Made by a program: the position numbers and the translations under genes | Source: Phocoena phocoena | Lineage: Eukaryota; Chordata; Mammalia; Artiodactyla; Phocoenidae | Assembly (NCBI RefSeq): GCF_963924675.1 | Contig: NC_089232.1 | Span: 54,085,229 to 54,149,228 of the forward strand | Direction of reading: 5' to 3' | DNA length: 64,000 bases | Part shown: one piece after another, positions 35,720 through 47,954 of the stretch | Position numbering within the stretch: the stretch's first letter is position 1 | Layout: every line of letters begins with the position of its first letter | Notes under the pieces: model-generated | Databases searched by the model: none | Seen by the model: only the letters and a program-made list of their open reading frames with translations | Told to the model about the DNA's origin: nothing

Positions 35720-36720
35720 CTAGCACTTCACCAGCCAATTTTCACAACCCACTGGTGCCCCTGCAGTCCAGTCCTCCACCATCATCTGCCACCTGCTTTA
35801 ATGCATGATTCCTAATTGGTCTCTTGGCTTCCTCTCTTGTCCACTCTTGACAATCTCTTCTTCACATGGCAACTGAGAGAGATCCTTCTAAAAGTCAGAT
35901 CAAGGGACTTCCCTGGTGGCACCGTGGTTAAGAATCAGCCTGCCAATGCAGGGGACATGGGTTCGACCCCTGGTCTGGGAAGATCCCACATGCCGGGAAG
36001 CACCTATGTCCATGCGCCACAAATACTGAGCCTGCGCTCTAGAGCCCACGAGCCACAACTACTGAGCCCGCATGCCACAACTACTGAAGCCTGCGCACCT
36101 AGAGGCCATGCTCTGCCCCAAGAGAAGCCACTGCAATGAGAAGCACACGCACTGCAAAGAAGAACAGCCCCCGCATTCCACTAGAGAAAGCCTGCGCACA
36201 GCAACGAAGACCCAATGCAGCCAAAAATAAATAAAATAAATTTATATAAAAAAAAGTCAGATCACGTCACTCTCGCACTCTTCCAATGACTTCCCAGCAC
36301 CATTTGAATGAAGTCCAAAGACCTCATTTTAGTCTGCAGAGCCCTACATGATCTGCTTCTTAGCAATCTCTCTTCATCTTTCACTTTTCCACCAGCTCAT
36401 TCTCATTTAGCCACACACTCTAAGCATATTCCCTCCTCAGTCCTTGTTGCTCCCTTTGCTGGAATGTTCCTCCCCAGATAGCCACTCTCTTCCATATATA
36501 GGTATCTGCTCAAATGTTTTTCCTCAGAGACCTGCCTAACCAATATTCCTTGGTACTGTCTGCTTACTGTTGTTTTTCTTCTATTAAAAAAAAAGGTCTC
36601 TACCACATTATAAACTCCATGAGATCAAGAATGTATTTGTTTTGTTTTCTGCTGCATTCCCAGTAACACACATGCTCAGGGACAGCTGAAGAAATGAATA
36701 CACGTAGAAGGTATTCACCA
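35720..36720 (+). mobile_element. L2 LINE 3' segment, split by a SINE
   Basis: Sense L2 text on both sides of the SINE at 35903-36251: 'ccaatgacttcccagcacca', 'gtctgcagagccctacatga', 'gctggaatgttcctccccag', 'caaatgtttttcctcagaga', 'taaactccatgagatcaaga'. This is the better preserved L2 copy in the window. Confidence 0.8.
35903..36251 (+). mobile_element. CHR-type SINE, long-tail class, nested in L2
   Basis: Full-length sense copy. Exact 13-bp target duplication aaaagtcagatca at 35890-35902 and 36252-36264, and L2 sequence resumes after it. Confidence 0.95.
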
Positions 36721-37149
36721 AATATCTAATCAATTTAGGTTAAAGGCTACTCCCTGGTTAACATATACCTCCCCTCTGCATTCCCAATAAAAACACATAC
36801 AAAGACTTGCCAATACACAGAATGATTTCACCTCAAAATTTTAATGTCAGATTACATGATCTAAAACCCTAATAGAAATATAATGCTCTTGAACAACGCT
36901 ACCTTATGAAAAAGAAGTTAGGTACCAAGGCATATTGATTTGTAGTGGCTGCTTCTTCAAGGATTTTTAAGTGTTTTTTGATTGAATGGTTAATAATCAA
37001 GTATCTACCACAGTCCCCAAGACCATATCATATTATTACATATCTGTCATCTTTGCCATATAACATATATTTTGGAAACTTTAAAACTATACAGAAGAAA
37101 ATTAATATTAAATGTTAACCCACATTGAGCTGAACTGACCACACATTTA
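36721..37149 (-). other. PPM1B: PPM1B intron 3 sequence, nothing recognised
   Basis: No supportable features. Confidence 0.5.
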
Positions 37150-37165
37150 AGAAATTAAAATTTAG

Positions 37166-37451
37166 GGGGCTTCCCTGGTGACAAATTGGTTAAGAATCCA
37201 CCTGCCAATGCAGCGGACATGGGTTCGAGCCCTGGTCTGGAAAGATCCCACATGCCGCGGAGCAAGTGAGCCCGTGCGCCACAACTACTGAGCTGCGCTC
37301 TAGAGCCTGCATGCCACAACTATTGAAGCCTGCGCACCTAGAGCCCATGCTCTGCAACAAGAGAAACCACTGCAATGAGAAGCTTGCGTGCTGCAACAAA
37401 GACCCAATGCATCCATAAATGAATGAATGAATGAATAAACAAATAAACAGA
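37166..37451 (+). mobile_element. CHR-type SINE, long-tail class
   Basis: Sense copy with (aatg)n/(aaat)n tail. Exact 16-bp target duplication agaaattaaaatttag at 37150-37165 and 37452-37467. Confidence 0.95.
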
Positions 37452-37484
37452 AGAAATTAAAATTTAGCTGTTATAGAAGAGTTT

Positions 37485-37680
37485 ATAAAACCTACAGTTT
37501 GCTGAGGACTTAGGCACCGTACCAGGTACTTAAAGTTATCTCATTTATTATTAAAACAAACTGTATGGTTGGTGTTTTTACCTTTAGTTCACAATAAAGA
37601 AACTGGAGCCTTAAGAGATTAGGCAAGTTGGTTGAGATCATACAACTAGTAACTGAACAAATTTTAGAGTTCTTCCCCAA
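37485..37680 (+). mobile_element. MIR SINE remnant
   Basis: 'accgtaccaggtacttaaag', 'aaagaaactggagccttaag' and 'catacaactagtaactgaac' follow MIR in sense orientation. Confidence 0.7.
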
Positions 37681-37737
37681 ATGAAAACTATTTAGCTTCT
37701 TCTTTGTGAATGAAGAAATAGGACAATAAGAAAATTC

Positions 37738-37965
37738 AATAGATAGCTAGTGGGAAGCAGCTGCATAGCACAGGGAGATCAGCTAGGTGCTTTGTGACCA
37801 CCTAGAGGGGTGGGATAGGGAGGGTGGGAGGGAGGGAGATGCAAGAGGGAAGAAATATGTGAACATATGTATACATATAACTGATTCACTTTGTTATAAA
37901 GCAGAAACTAACACACCACTGTAAAGCAATTATACTCCAATAAAGATGTTCAAAAAAAAAAAAGG
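37738..37965 (+). mobile_element. L1 3' end, 5'-truncated
   Basis: Sense L1 3' UTR from 'agatagctagtgggaag' to 'ccaataaagatgtt' and poly(A). Target duplication aagaaaattc at 37728-37737 and 37966-37975. Confidence 0.92.
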
Positions 37966-37975
37966 AAGAAAATTC

Positions 37976-38520
37976 TTCTTGCCTTCTGGTAAATTTGAGC
38001 CAGCAATCCCCCACCCAAATACACTAGACCTTTTAGAAAACGTGTATTATTAAAAACTCCTATAAACAGCTCCTCTTAATAATTATGATATTATCAACAG
38101 GAATAAGAGTGCCTCTGACATTGTCTTCAAAGTGTTCCCACGTTTCTTACCTTTCCATTACCCTGAAAACAGAACTCACTGACAATTCAGAGCTGAAGAA
38201 ATTGCAGACCAACAAAAACAAAACCTTTATGCACCTTTGTTTATGGTGTGTGGCTAGACAGCTGTAAAGCTAGAAAAGATACATCTGTCCCCGCTCTCTA
38301 AATCTGCAAGAGAAGGTAGTTTTCCTTTGGTAATTACACATTTGAAATTGCAAATTTTTGCATTTCAAACTATTACCAATTACTATAGCTACTGTTCATC
38401 TAAAACATGACTCGTAATAGGCCAAATTTGACAAGCTGACTGCAACATAATCATTAATTATATCATTCAAGTGTACTATTAAAAAATAATAATAATCAAG
38501 CCATAACGGTGTTAGGAAAA
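37976..38520 (-). other. PPM1B: PPM1B intron 3 sequence, nothing recognised
   Basis: No supportable features. Confidence 0.5.
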
Positions 38521-38529
38521 AATATAGGT

Positions 38530-38695
38530 CAATATGTAACACTGAACTCTGCTCAATATTATGTAACAACCTAAATGGGAAAAGAATTTGAAAAAGAATA
38601 GATACATGCACATGTGTAACTGAATCACTTTCCTGTACACCTGAAACTATCACAACATTGTTAATCAACTATACTCCAATATAAAATAAAAAGTT
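38530..38695 (+). mobile_element. L1 3' end (second 3' UTR subfamily)
   Basis: 'acctaaatgggaaaagaatt', 'tgaatcactttcctgtacac' and 'taatcaactatactccaata' in sense orientation. Boundaries approximate. Confidence 0.8.
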
Positions 38696-39266
38696 AAAAA
38701 TATATAAAACAAAATTTTACATTTTGTTCAAAAAAAAAATGTAACCCTGAATTGAGGAAAGAACTTTGTTAAGAATGATATCAAGGCAAAATAAATAAAT
38801 AAAACTGACATAATATAACTTCATAAAAAGTAATTTTATATCTAAAAATCAGCACGTATAAAATCAAAATGAAGTATTAAGTTGGAGATCCTGTCATAGA
38901 CTCTAACATGTATTCTCTATCAGGGTAACCACTAAATTAATATTTAAAAGGATGTATAACTGATAAGCAAATGCAGGGATGAAATGGAATGGAAAATACT
39001 GATTAACCCAAAAGGGAAGGAAGGAGAAAAAGGGAAAAAGAACAGATGGAACATACGTAAACAAGTAAGATAACAGATTTAAACCCAAACAAATTAGCAA
39101 ATTATGTTGAAGATAAAGAGACTAGGTTTTCCTCCCCCTCATTCCTGAATAATAATTGATTTTTAGTCCAAAAGCTGCAGGAAATTTTAAAAGAACTATT
39201 TGATAAACAAGGAATAATAATCTTCCTTTCCTTCTAAATAATAAAAAAAAAAAGCATCTGTCTTAC

Positions 39267-39384
39267 CTTCCACCCGTGATTCCAAGTACTTATCCAACTC
39301 TGAGTCTTTTCTCATTGCTTCATCTGAGACCTTGGGGGCATTTGAAAAGCAAACTAGTACAATACTCATGTTATCTCGACTTCC
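39267..39384 (-). CDS. PPM1B: PPM1B coding exon 2 (residues 283-322)
   Basis: The 118-nt exon encodes [20 protein letters not shown] then [19 protein letters not shown] and one base of Glu322. It carries the conserved RDNMS motif; Asp286 is the last metal-coordinating aspartate of the PP2C site. The beta strand SIVLVCF closes the catalytic core and the charged stretch begins the C-terminal helical domain. Acceptor 'tttttaatatacag' and donor GAAG|GTAAG are sound. The enzyme would lack its metal site if this exon were skipped. Confidence 0.97.
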
Positions 39385-40235
39385 CTGTATATTAAAAAAA
39401 AGAAAAAGAAAAATTATACTTCAATAGTCTACCAACTTTCTATTATTTACTTCAAAACAGATTTAATTACAATAAGCAATTACTTATTTAATCATCTAGA
39501 ATGTACACCTTCAACACATTCATTTTCATTCCAAAGAACTATTTGAAGCACACCCTGAAGAAACAAGGACTCCAGGTATGCATAGATCATAATTATTTTA
39601 TGACTTTTGATTCCGTGTACCTTTTCTTATCCACCACCATTCCACAACCTGAGAAAAGATATCTTCACATATATTAAATCTTCTAAAAACTTTGTTTCCC
39701 ACTCAAGATTGCATATTCCCAAAGTGACTTAAGCCCCAAATGCATCCTCCCAAAGAAATATACATTATTTTCCTAGCTAATTAACCTGCATCAGAGCAGT
39801 GCTACTGAAACTCTATTGAACTGACTTGGCTGAAAATTGTTGATCATTAGATACCCAAGACACTAAAATGAACAAGCAGAGAAGAAAAGTTAAACTGGAA
39901 ACTCTTCTGAGGGTACACTATCAAACAATTAAACTGAGATACACTGTAGTCAGATGTAATAACTTTTGAAGAAATGACATCAGACTGTTACACAGAATTA
40001 CAGTGTCAGGATTTGTAGAGAGCAGCTAAAACTGCTAATTTAAGGACAAATTTTACTGCTGCCTTTTTAATCACACCATCACAAAAGGAAAAGGAAACAA
40101 TATATAGTACTCTATTACTGTGAGACTATAAGCAATAAATTTAAAACATTTTCTCACTAATTTTCTTATAGGTATATTACTTTTATTGAGTTTTTTTTAG
40201 AACAGAAAGAAACTGTTCTTGGAATAGTGATTTTT
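39385..40235 (-). other. PPM1B: PPM1B intron 2, 3' end
   Basis: Intronic AT-rich DNA leading to the acceptor at 39385-39386; no repeat recognised. Confidence 0.55.
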
Positions 40236-40243
40236 TTAACTCC

Positions 40244-40454
40244 TTTTTTTTTTTTTTTTTTGCGGTACGTGGGCCTCTCACTGCTGCGGCCTCTCCCGTT
40301 GCGGAGCACAGGCTCCGGACGCGCAGGCTCAGCGGCCATGACTCATGGGCCCAGCCACTCCGCGGCATGTGGGATCTTCCTGGACCGGGGCACGAACCCG
40401 TGTCCCCTGCATTGGCAGGCGGACTCTCAACCACTGTGCCACCAGGGAAGCCCA
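40244..40454 (-). mobile_element. CHR-2-like SINE, reverse
   Basis: T tail, then reverse complement of the full CHR-2-like body and tRNA-like head. Target duplication ttaactcc at 40236-40243 and 40455-40462. Same orientation as PPM1B. Confidence 0.94.
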
Positions 40455-40462
40455 TTAACTCC

Positions 40463-42179
40463 CTTTTTAAAATTTTATTCACCACTCTAAAAAACTAAGT
40501 CAATGGCGGTGGGATTTGCCAACCCAAGTGAAAAGAGCCAAGGCCACACCCATGCTAGTCTAGTCTTTTCAGTCATCATGGCCAGAATCTAGGCAAGCAT
40601 TGTTTGGTTAAGACTCGCTACCTTTTTGGGACCCACATGACATAGCCAAAGATAGGCAGGTCTTGAAAAACTTCTGCCACAATCTCCTAAAACTCAGTGG
40701 AGCAAAGTTTGAAGGCACTAAAGGCTGGGTCTTAAGAAGGCTTCAAAAAGAGTAACGCTCTGCACAGAATTCTTATGCTTTAGTAGAAAGAATCATGATG
40801 AGTATATATCCCAGTTCTCAATATCTGGAAAAAGAATTAGGATTTCCAAATTGGCCCAAAAGAATTTTACTCCTTAATGAAACCCACCAAAACTTGCATA
40901 ATGACTTAATATTAGAAATACTACACTGGCTATATGAAAAAAAAAAATATATATATATATATATATATGAAGATATACACACACATATCCCACATATAAA
41001 CCCTATGGTTCCAAACAGCAATACATTCCATAGGAATCAGGATTTACCATATAAATTCAGGTCAGGCAAAATCTTTATACCACAGATATTCAAGAATCAA
41101 GCATCACTTGAATACCAATGATTATTTTTTAAAGCAATTTCATGAATAAACAGAATTCACACCTTACATTTTTAGAAATCCAGTTTCTTCTAACCATTCT
41201 CTATTTTGTTAACAACAGCATGATTGTTTAGCCATTCCTAATCAATCTATCTATATAATTTCCATTAGATTTTTATAAGTTATAAAACACATCTTATCAT
41301 TTGGAAAATTAACTAAAAGATAGTTTCAAGAAGTTTAAGTACCCAAAGATATTTAAAGGAAATAATTTAGATTAACACCTTGGCACGTGTGATTTCAATG
41401 ATGGTGTTTCTATTTCTACATAAAGAGAATTTTCCCCTAAACACAAAGTATGAGTGTTTCAGTAATTTTTATACAGCAATTGAAAAAGATACTTCCCTTT
41501 ATGCCTCTTCAGTTTTCTAGAGATAAATCATCCTTGCATATTCAGTATAAATTTTCTGCAAATTCCAGAATTGAAATGTGATTCAAAAAAAAAAATCAAG
41601 TTGAACAACTAAGGCAATTAGCCAGATGTTTAAAACTAATTATTTCAGCCCCTTTTCATTTTTTAATTTTGACAATAGCACAGCAGTAGTACTCTAAGGA
41701 ATCAGAGCTTTAATAGACAGTTATAGATCAAAGTAGCCAGTGCCCCTGCTATAAGTAAGGGTATCTAAAATTAATCATTAAATAATTTGATGCTGTTAGC
41801 TTTAAAGATGAATGCTGCATGGTTACAAAGAAGTGTTCTGGATCAAGTCTTTACACAGCATATGAAATAGGTTGTGAACAGAATCTCTAACACTACCAAA
41901 GTTAGTAAATGAGTATCTGATAAGTGAACCATAAATATTCCTCATTTTTTAAATCAAATTTTTTAACCTGCAGCTCACTGCAGTTATCTCATTTGCACAG
42001 AGCTCAAAAACCAGCCAAACTTAAGGAATAGCCCAAATTTTCAGCCATCCATGAAAGATGCATCCTATCATCACTTCCTTTCAAGAATACTCAATTCTCC
42101 CACCATTTCTTTATTGCTTGAACCTATATTTCCCTTCATACAAATCTACCTCTGTTTCATAACCATCATCAACAGAACT
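40463..42179 (-). other. PPM1B: PPM1B intron 2 sequence, nothing recognised
   Basis: Mostly unique AT-rich DNA. A pure (TA)n tract lies at about 40948-40968. The ORF at 40795-41121 runs through that tract and has no support. Confidence 0.5.
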
Positions 42180-42370
42180 AAAATTTATTGAGGACTGTAA
42201 ACCAGATACTGTTCGTGCACTTGCCAAAAGCTTTACTCTCAGCAACTCCATGAAGAAGATATTATTACCTCTATTTTATAAGATGAACAAACTCAGGCTT
42301 TGCACTAAGTGGCAGAGCATAATTCAAAATCCAGCTGTCTGGTTCTAATACCAAACCCGTGGTTCTAAAC
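42180..42370 (+). mobile_element. MIR SINE remnant
   Basis: 'tttattgaggactgtaaacc', 'gaagatattattacctctat' and 'agtggcagagcataattcaa' follow the MIR consensus order, sense. Confidence 0.75.
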
Positions 42371-43289
42371 AGTGTGCCAAGAAGCCCCAGGATGCCACAG
42401 TGTACTCAGAGATATTTTAAATGCAGGGGGGGAAGGAGACGACACAGTGATACTCAACATCTGTGGACACCTCACAAACCAGCTCAAGGTAGTTCACACT
42501 TTTAACATTAGACAGCACTATATTCCTCTCAATGACATCCTATTTTTCCAAAGCTGGGGTTCTGGGAGTTACTGTGATTAAAAAGCAAGTCCTCATAAAA
42601 ATCAATGTGATACAGGAAACAAGTGTGACAGTGCCTAATGATTCCAAGGTTTGAGAAGTTGTGCATTGTCCAACAGGTGCACACATGTCATCAGTATGTA
42701 ACTGTAGTTTTTAAAAGAATGAAATAAAACGTTTTTTCAATGTATGTGTATTATTTGTTAATTACTTTGTATACTCATTAAGTTTGGCTCTAACTACTTA
42801 ATACTCATAACTATTACGTATTAATACGGCTAAGTAGCACTGTAAAAAAACTTACCGAGATACTCAAGACACCATCAACAAAGAAAGCTGGGGGATGTCT
42901 ACACTACATATACTGTATTTTTACATCCTTCTCTTCCATACTTCAAAAAACCCAGCCACACCCCACTCTAATATTATCTATGTCTACTTTTAAAGTAGCA
43001 TTATTTATGATATTTTCTGAAAACTATAATGGAAAAACTCCTGAGTTCAGGGCTAAACAATTATTTTGGGGGGTATACAATTAAGTACATTTTCCATGTT
43101 TTATCAATAATTTGGATTGATACTGCCTTTGGAAAATGTTATTAATTTCCCCTAACTTAATCCAACTATCAGGTATTATATCTCATGTTTTAAAATAAAT
43201 AAGCTTCTAACAGGTGATATATAAATTGAATTAAGGGAAATCAAATTGTTATTTTTAAAAAACAACTTAAAGGAATATTGACTTTTATG
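42371..43289 (-). other. PPM1B: PPM1B intron 2 sequence, nothing recognised
   Basis: No supportable features. Confidence 0.5.
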
Positions 43290-43375
43290 ATTTAAGAAAA
43301 ACAAAGCAGGTGGCAAAGTAACATGCATAACATGATCCATTTCTGTAAAAAGCAAAAAACAAAAAAAGGAAAGAA
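43290..43375 (+). mobile_element. Older L1 3' UTR, left half of interrupted copy
   Basis: Text 'cataacatgatccatttctg' then 'taaaaagcaaaaaac' resembles an ancient L1 3' UTR. The matching right half resumes at 49514-49700 beyond the younger L1. Confidence 0.55.
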
Positions 43376-44282
43376 GAGGCCCTGAACCAAGATGGCGGAG
43401 TAGAAGGACATGCTCTCACTCCCTCTTGCAAGAACACCAGAATCACAACTAGCTGCTGCACAATCATCAACAGGAAGATACTGGAACTCACCAAAAAAGA
43501 TACCCCACATCCAAAGACAAAGGAAAAGCCACAGTGAGATGGGAGGAGGGGCACAACACAGTAAAATCAAATCCCATAACCGCTGGGTGGGTGACTCACA
43601 GACTGGAGAACACTTATACCACAGAAGTCCACCCACTGGAGTGAAGGTTCTGAGCCCCACGTCAGGCTTTCCAACCTGGGGGTCTGGCAACGGGAAGAGG
43701 AATTCCTAGAAAATCAGACTTTGAAGGCTAGTGGGATTTGACTGCAGGACGTCAACAGGACTGGGGGAAATAGAAACTCCACTCTTGGAGGGCACACACA
43801 AAGTAGTTTGTGCATCGAGACCCAGTGGAAGGAGCAGTGACCCCAGGGGAGACTGAACCAGACCTACCTGCTAGTGTTGGCAGGTCTCCTGCAGAGGCGG
43901 GGGTGGCTGTGGCTCACTGTAGGGACAAGGACACTGCCAGCAGAAGTTCTGAGAAGTACTCCTGGATGTGAGCCCTCCCAGAGTCAGTCATTAGCCCCAC
44001 CAAAGAGCCCAGGTAGGCTCCAGTGTTGGGTTGCCTCCAGCCAAACAACCAACATGGAGGCAACCCAGTTCCACCCAACAGCAGTCAAACAGATGGAAGT
44101 TTTACTGAGCTCTGCCCACCAGAGCAACAGCCAGCTCTACCCACCACCAGTCCCTCCCATCAGGAAACATGTACAAGCCTCTTAGATAGCCTCATCCACC
44201 AGAGGGCAGACAGCAGAAGCAAGAAGAACTACAATCCTGCAGCATGTGGAACAAAAACCACATTCACAGAAAGACAGACAAG

Positions 44283-45176
44283 ATGAAAAGACAGAGGGCT
44301 AAGTACCACATGAAGGAACAAGATAAAACCCCAGAAAAACAACTAAATGAAGTGGAGATAGGCCACCTTCCAGAAAAAGAATTCAGAATGATAGTGAAGA
44401 TGATCCAGGACCTCAGAAAAAGTATGGAGGTAAAGATTGAGAAGATGCAAGAAATGTTTAACAAAGACCTAGAAGAATTAAAGAACACACAAACAGAGAT
44501 GAATACAATAACTGAAATGAAAACTACACTAGAAGGAATCAATAGCCGAATAACTGAGGCAGAAGAACGGGTAAGTGACCTGGAAGACAGAATGGTGGAA
44601 TTCACTGCTGCGGAACAGAATAAAGAAAAAAGAATGAAAAGAAATGAAGACAGCCTAAGAGACCTCTGGGACAACATTAAACGCAACAACATTTGCATTA
44701 TAGGGGTCCCAGAAGGAGAAGAGAGAGAGAAAGGACCAGAGAAAATATTTGAAGAGATTATAATCGAAAACTTCCCTAACATGGGAAAGGAAATAGCCAC
44801 CCAAGTCCACAAAACGCAGAGAGTCCCATACAGGATAAATCCAAGGAGAAACATGCTGAGACACATAGTAATCAAACTGGCAAAAATTAAAGGCAAAAAA
44901 AATTACTGAAAGCAGCAAGGGAAAAAGGACAAATAACATACAAGGGAACTCCCATTAGGGTAACAGCTGATTTCTCAGCAGAAACTCTACAAGCCAGAAG
45001 GGAGTGGCATGGTATACTTAGATGAAAGTGAAGAACCTATAACCAAGATTATCTACTTGGCAAGGATCTCATTCAGATTTGATGGAGAAATCAAAAGCTT
45101 TACAGACAAGCAAAAGCTAAGAGAATTCAGCACCACCAAACCAGCTCTACAGCAAATGCTAAAGGAACTTCTCTAA
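44283..45176 (+). pseudogene. L1 ORF1 (RNA-binding chaperone), frameshifted
   Basis: L1 ORF1 encodes a trimeric RNA-binding protein that coats L1 RNA. Starting MKRQRAKYHMKEQDKTPEKQ, the frame shows a charged coiled-coil region (KKIEKMQEMFNKDLEELK-type heptads at about residues 45-110) and then the RRM-like part (NNICIIGVPEGEEREKGPEK) and basic C-terminal domain text (VPYRINPRRNMLRHIVIKLA). It is open to 44909. A frameshift in an A-run near 44895-44905 ends it early; the remaining C-terminal text continues in other frames to TAA at 45174-45176. An ATG 13 codons upstream (44244) is also in frame. The long minus-strand ORFs here are shadows. Confidence 0.9.
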
Positions 45177-46976
45177 GTGGGAAACACAAGAGAAGAAAAG
45201 GACCTACAAAAACAAACCCAAAACAATTAAGAAAATGGTCATAGGAACATACGTATCGATAATTACCTTAAACGTGAATGGATTAAGTGCTCCAACCAAA
45301 AGATACAGGCTTGCTGAATGGATACAAAAACAAGACCCATATATATGCTGTCTACAAGAGACCCACTTCAGACTGAGGGGATGGAGAAAGATATTCCATG
45401 CAAATGGAAATCAAAAGAAAGCTGGAGCAGCAATACTCATATCAGATAAAACAGACTTTAAAATAAAGAATGTTACAAGAGACAAGGAAGGATACTACAT
45501 AATGATCAAGGGATCAATCCAAGAAGAAGATATAACAATTATATATGCACCCAACACAGGAGCAAGTCAATACATAAGGCAACTGCTAACAGCTATAAAA
45601 TGGGAAATCGACAGTAACACAATAATAGCGGGGGACTTTAACACCTCACTTACACCAATGGACAGATGATCCAAAATGAAAATAAATAAGGAAACAGAAG
45701 CTTTAAATGACACAATAGACCAGATAGATTTAATTGATATTTATAGGACATTCCATCCAAAAACAGCAGATTACACTTTCTTCTCAAGTGTGCACAGAAC
45801 ATTCTCCAGGATAGATCACATCTTGGGTCACAAATCAAGCCTCAGTAAATTTAAGAAAACTGAAATCATATCAAGCATCTTTTCCGACCACAACGCTATG
45901 ATATTAGAAATGAAATACAGGGGAAAAAATGTAAAAAACACAAACACATGGAGGCTAAACAATACGTTACTAAGTAACCAAGAGATCACGGAAGAAATCA
46001 CAGAGGAAATCAAAAAATACCTAGAGACAAATGACAATGAATACAAGACAATCCAAAACCTATGGGAAGCAGCAAAAGCAGTTCTAAGAGGGAAGTTTAT
46101 AGCTATACAAGCTTACATCAAGAAACAAGACAAATCTCAAATAAACAATCTAACCTTACATCTAAAGGAACTAGAGAAAGAACAAACAAAACCCAAAGTT
46201 AGCAGAAGGAAAGAAATCATAAAGATCAGAGCAGAAATAAATGAAATAGAAACAAAAAAAATAATAGCAAAGATCAATAAAACTAAAAGCTGGTTCTTGG
46301 AAAAGATAAACAAAATTGATAAACCATTAGCCAGACTCATCAAGAAAAAGAGGGAGAGGACTCAAATCAATAAAATTAGAAATAAAAAAGGAGAAGTTAC
46401 AAAAGACACCACAGAAATACAAAGCATCCTAAGAGACTACTACAAGCAACTCTATGCCAGTAAAATGGACAACCTGGAAAAAATGGACAAATTCTTACAA
46501 ACGTATAACCTTCCAAAACTGAACCAGGAAGAAATAGAAAATATGAATGAACAGACCAATCACAAGTAATGAAATTGAAACTGTGATTAAAAATCTTTCA
46601 ACAAACAAAAGTCCAAGACCGGGTGGCTTCACAGGTGAATTCTATCAAACATTTAGAGAAGAGCTAACACCCATCCTTCTCAAACTCTTCCAAAAAATTG
46701 CAGAGGAAGGAACACTCCCAAACTCATTCTATGAGGCCACCATCATCCTGATACCAAAACCAGACAAAGATACTATAAAAAAAGAAAATTACAGACCGAT
46801 ATCACTGATGAATATAGATGCAAAAATCCTCAACAAAATACTAGCAAACAGAATCCAACAACACAATGAAAGCATCATACACCATGATCAAGTGGGATTT
46901 ATCCCAGGGATGCAAGGATTCTTCAATATACTCAAATCAATCAATGTGATACACCATATTAATAAACTGAAGAAGA

Positions 46977-47053
46977 ATAACCATATTCTCAATAGATGGA
47001 GAATAACCATATTCTCAATAGATGGAGAATAACCATATTCTCAATAGATGGAG
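46977..47053 (+). repeat. 26-bp unit repeated three times inside L1 ORF2
   Basis: The unit 'aataaccatattctcaata' plus 'gatggag' occurs three times head to tail with near identity. A single unit is expected in L1. The two extra copies add 52 bp (not a multiple of 3) and so shift the ORF2 frame. Confidence 0.93.
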
Positions 47054-47749
47054 AAAAAGCTTTTGACAAAATTCAACACCCACTTATGATAAAAACTCCC
47101 CAGAAAGTGGGCATAGAAGGAACCTACCTCAACAAAATAGATGCCATATATGACAAACCCACAGCAAACATCATTCTCAATGGTGAAAAACTGAAAGCAT
47201 TTCCTCTAAGATCAGGAACAAAACAAGGATGTCCACTCTCACCACTATTATTCAACATAGTTTTGGAAGTCCTGGCCACGGCAATCAGAGAAGAAAAAGA
47301 AATAAAAGGAATACAAATTGGAAAAGAAGAAGTAAAACAGTCACTGTTCGCAGATGACATGACACTATACGTAGAGAATCCTAAAGATGCCACCAAAAAA
47401 CTACTAATCAATGAATTTGGTAACGTTGCAGGATACAAAATTAATGCACAGAAATATCTTGCATTCCTATACACTAATGATGAAAAATCTGAAAGAGAAA
47501 TTAAGGAAACACTCCCATTTACCACTGCAACAAAAAGAATAAAATACCTAGGAATAAACCTACCTAGGGAGACAAAAGACCTGTATGCAGAAAACTATAA
47601 GACACTGATGAAAGAAATTAAAGATGATACCAACAGATGGAGAGATATACCATGTTCTTGGATTGGAAGAATCAATATTGTGATAATGACTATACTACCC
47701 AAAGCAATCTACAGATTCAATGCAATCCCTATCAAATTACCAACAGTAT

Positions 47750-47954
47750 TTTTTTTTTTTTTTCAGTACGCAGGCCTCTCACTGTTGTGGCCTCTCCCGT
47801 TGCGAAGCACAGGCTCCAGACACACAGGCTCAGGGGCCATGGCTCACGGGCCCAGCCACTCCGCGGTATGTGGGATCTTCCCAGACCGGGGCATGAACCT
47901 GTGTTCCCTGCATTGGCAGGCGGACTCTCAACCACTGCACCACCAGGGAAGCCC
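47750..47954 (-). mobile_element. CHR-2-like SINE inserted in L1 ORF2
   Basis: Reverse copy: T tail at 47749-47763, then the reverse complement of the CHR-2-like body, ending in the tRNA-like head. The L1 target is duplicated as 'caacagtat' (47741-47749) and 'caatggcat' (47955-47963), with three transitions, so the insertion has aged. L1 ORF2 resumes immediately after it. Confidence 0.93.

Noticed and set aside
44264..44896. 210-codon minus-strand ORF
   Set aside because: It is the exact antisense shadow of the A-rich L1 ORF1; its leucine/serine/isoleucine-rich text is a composition artefact.
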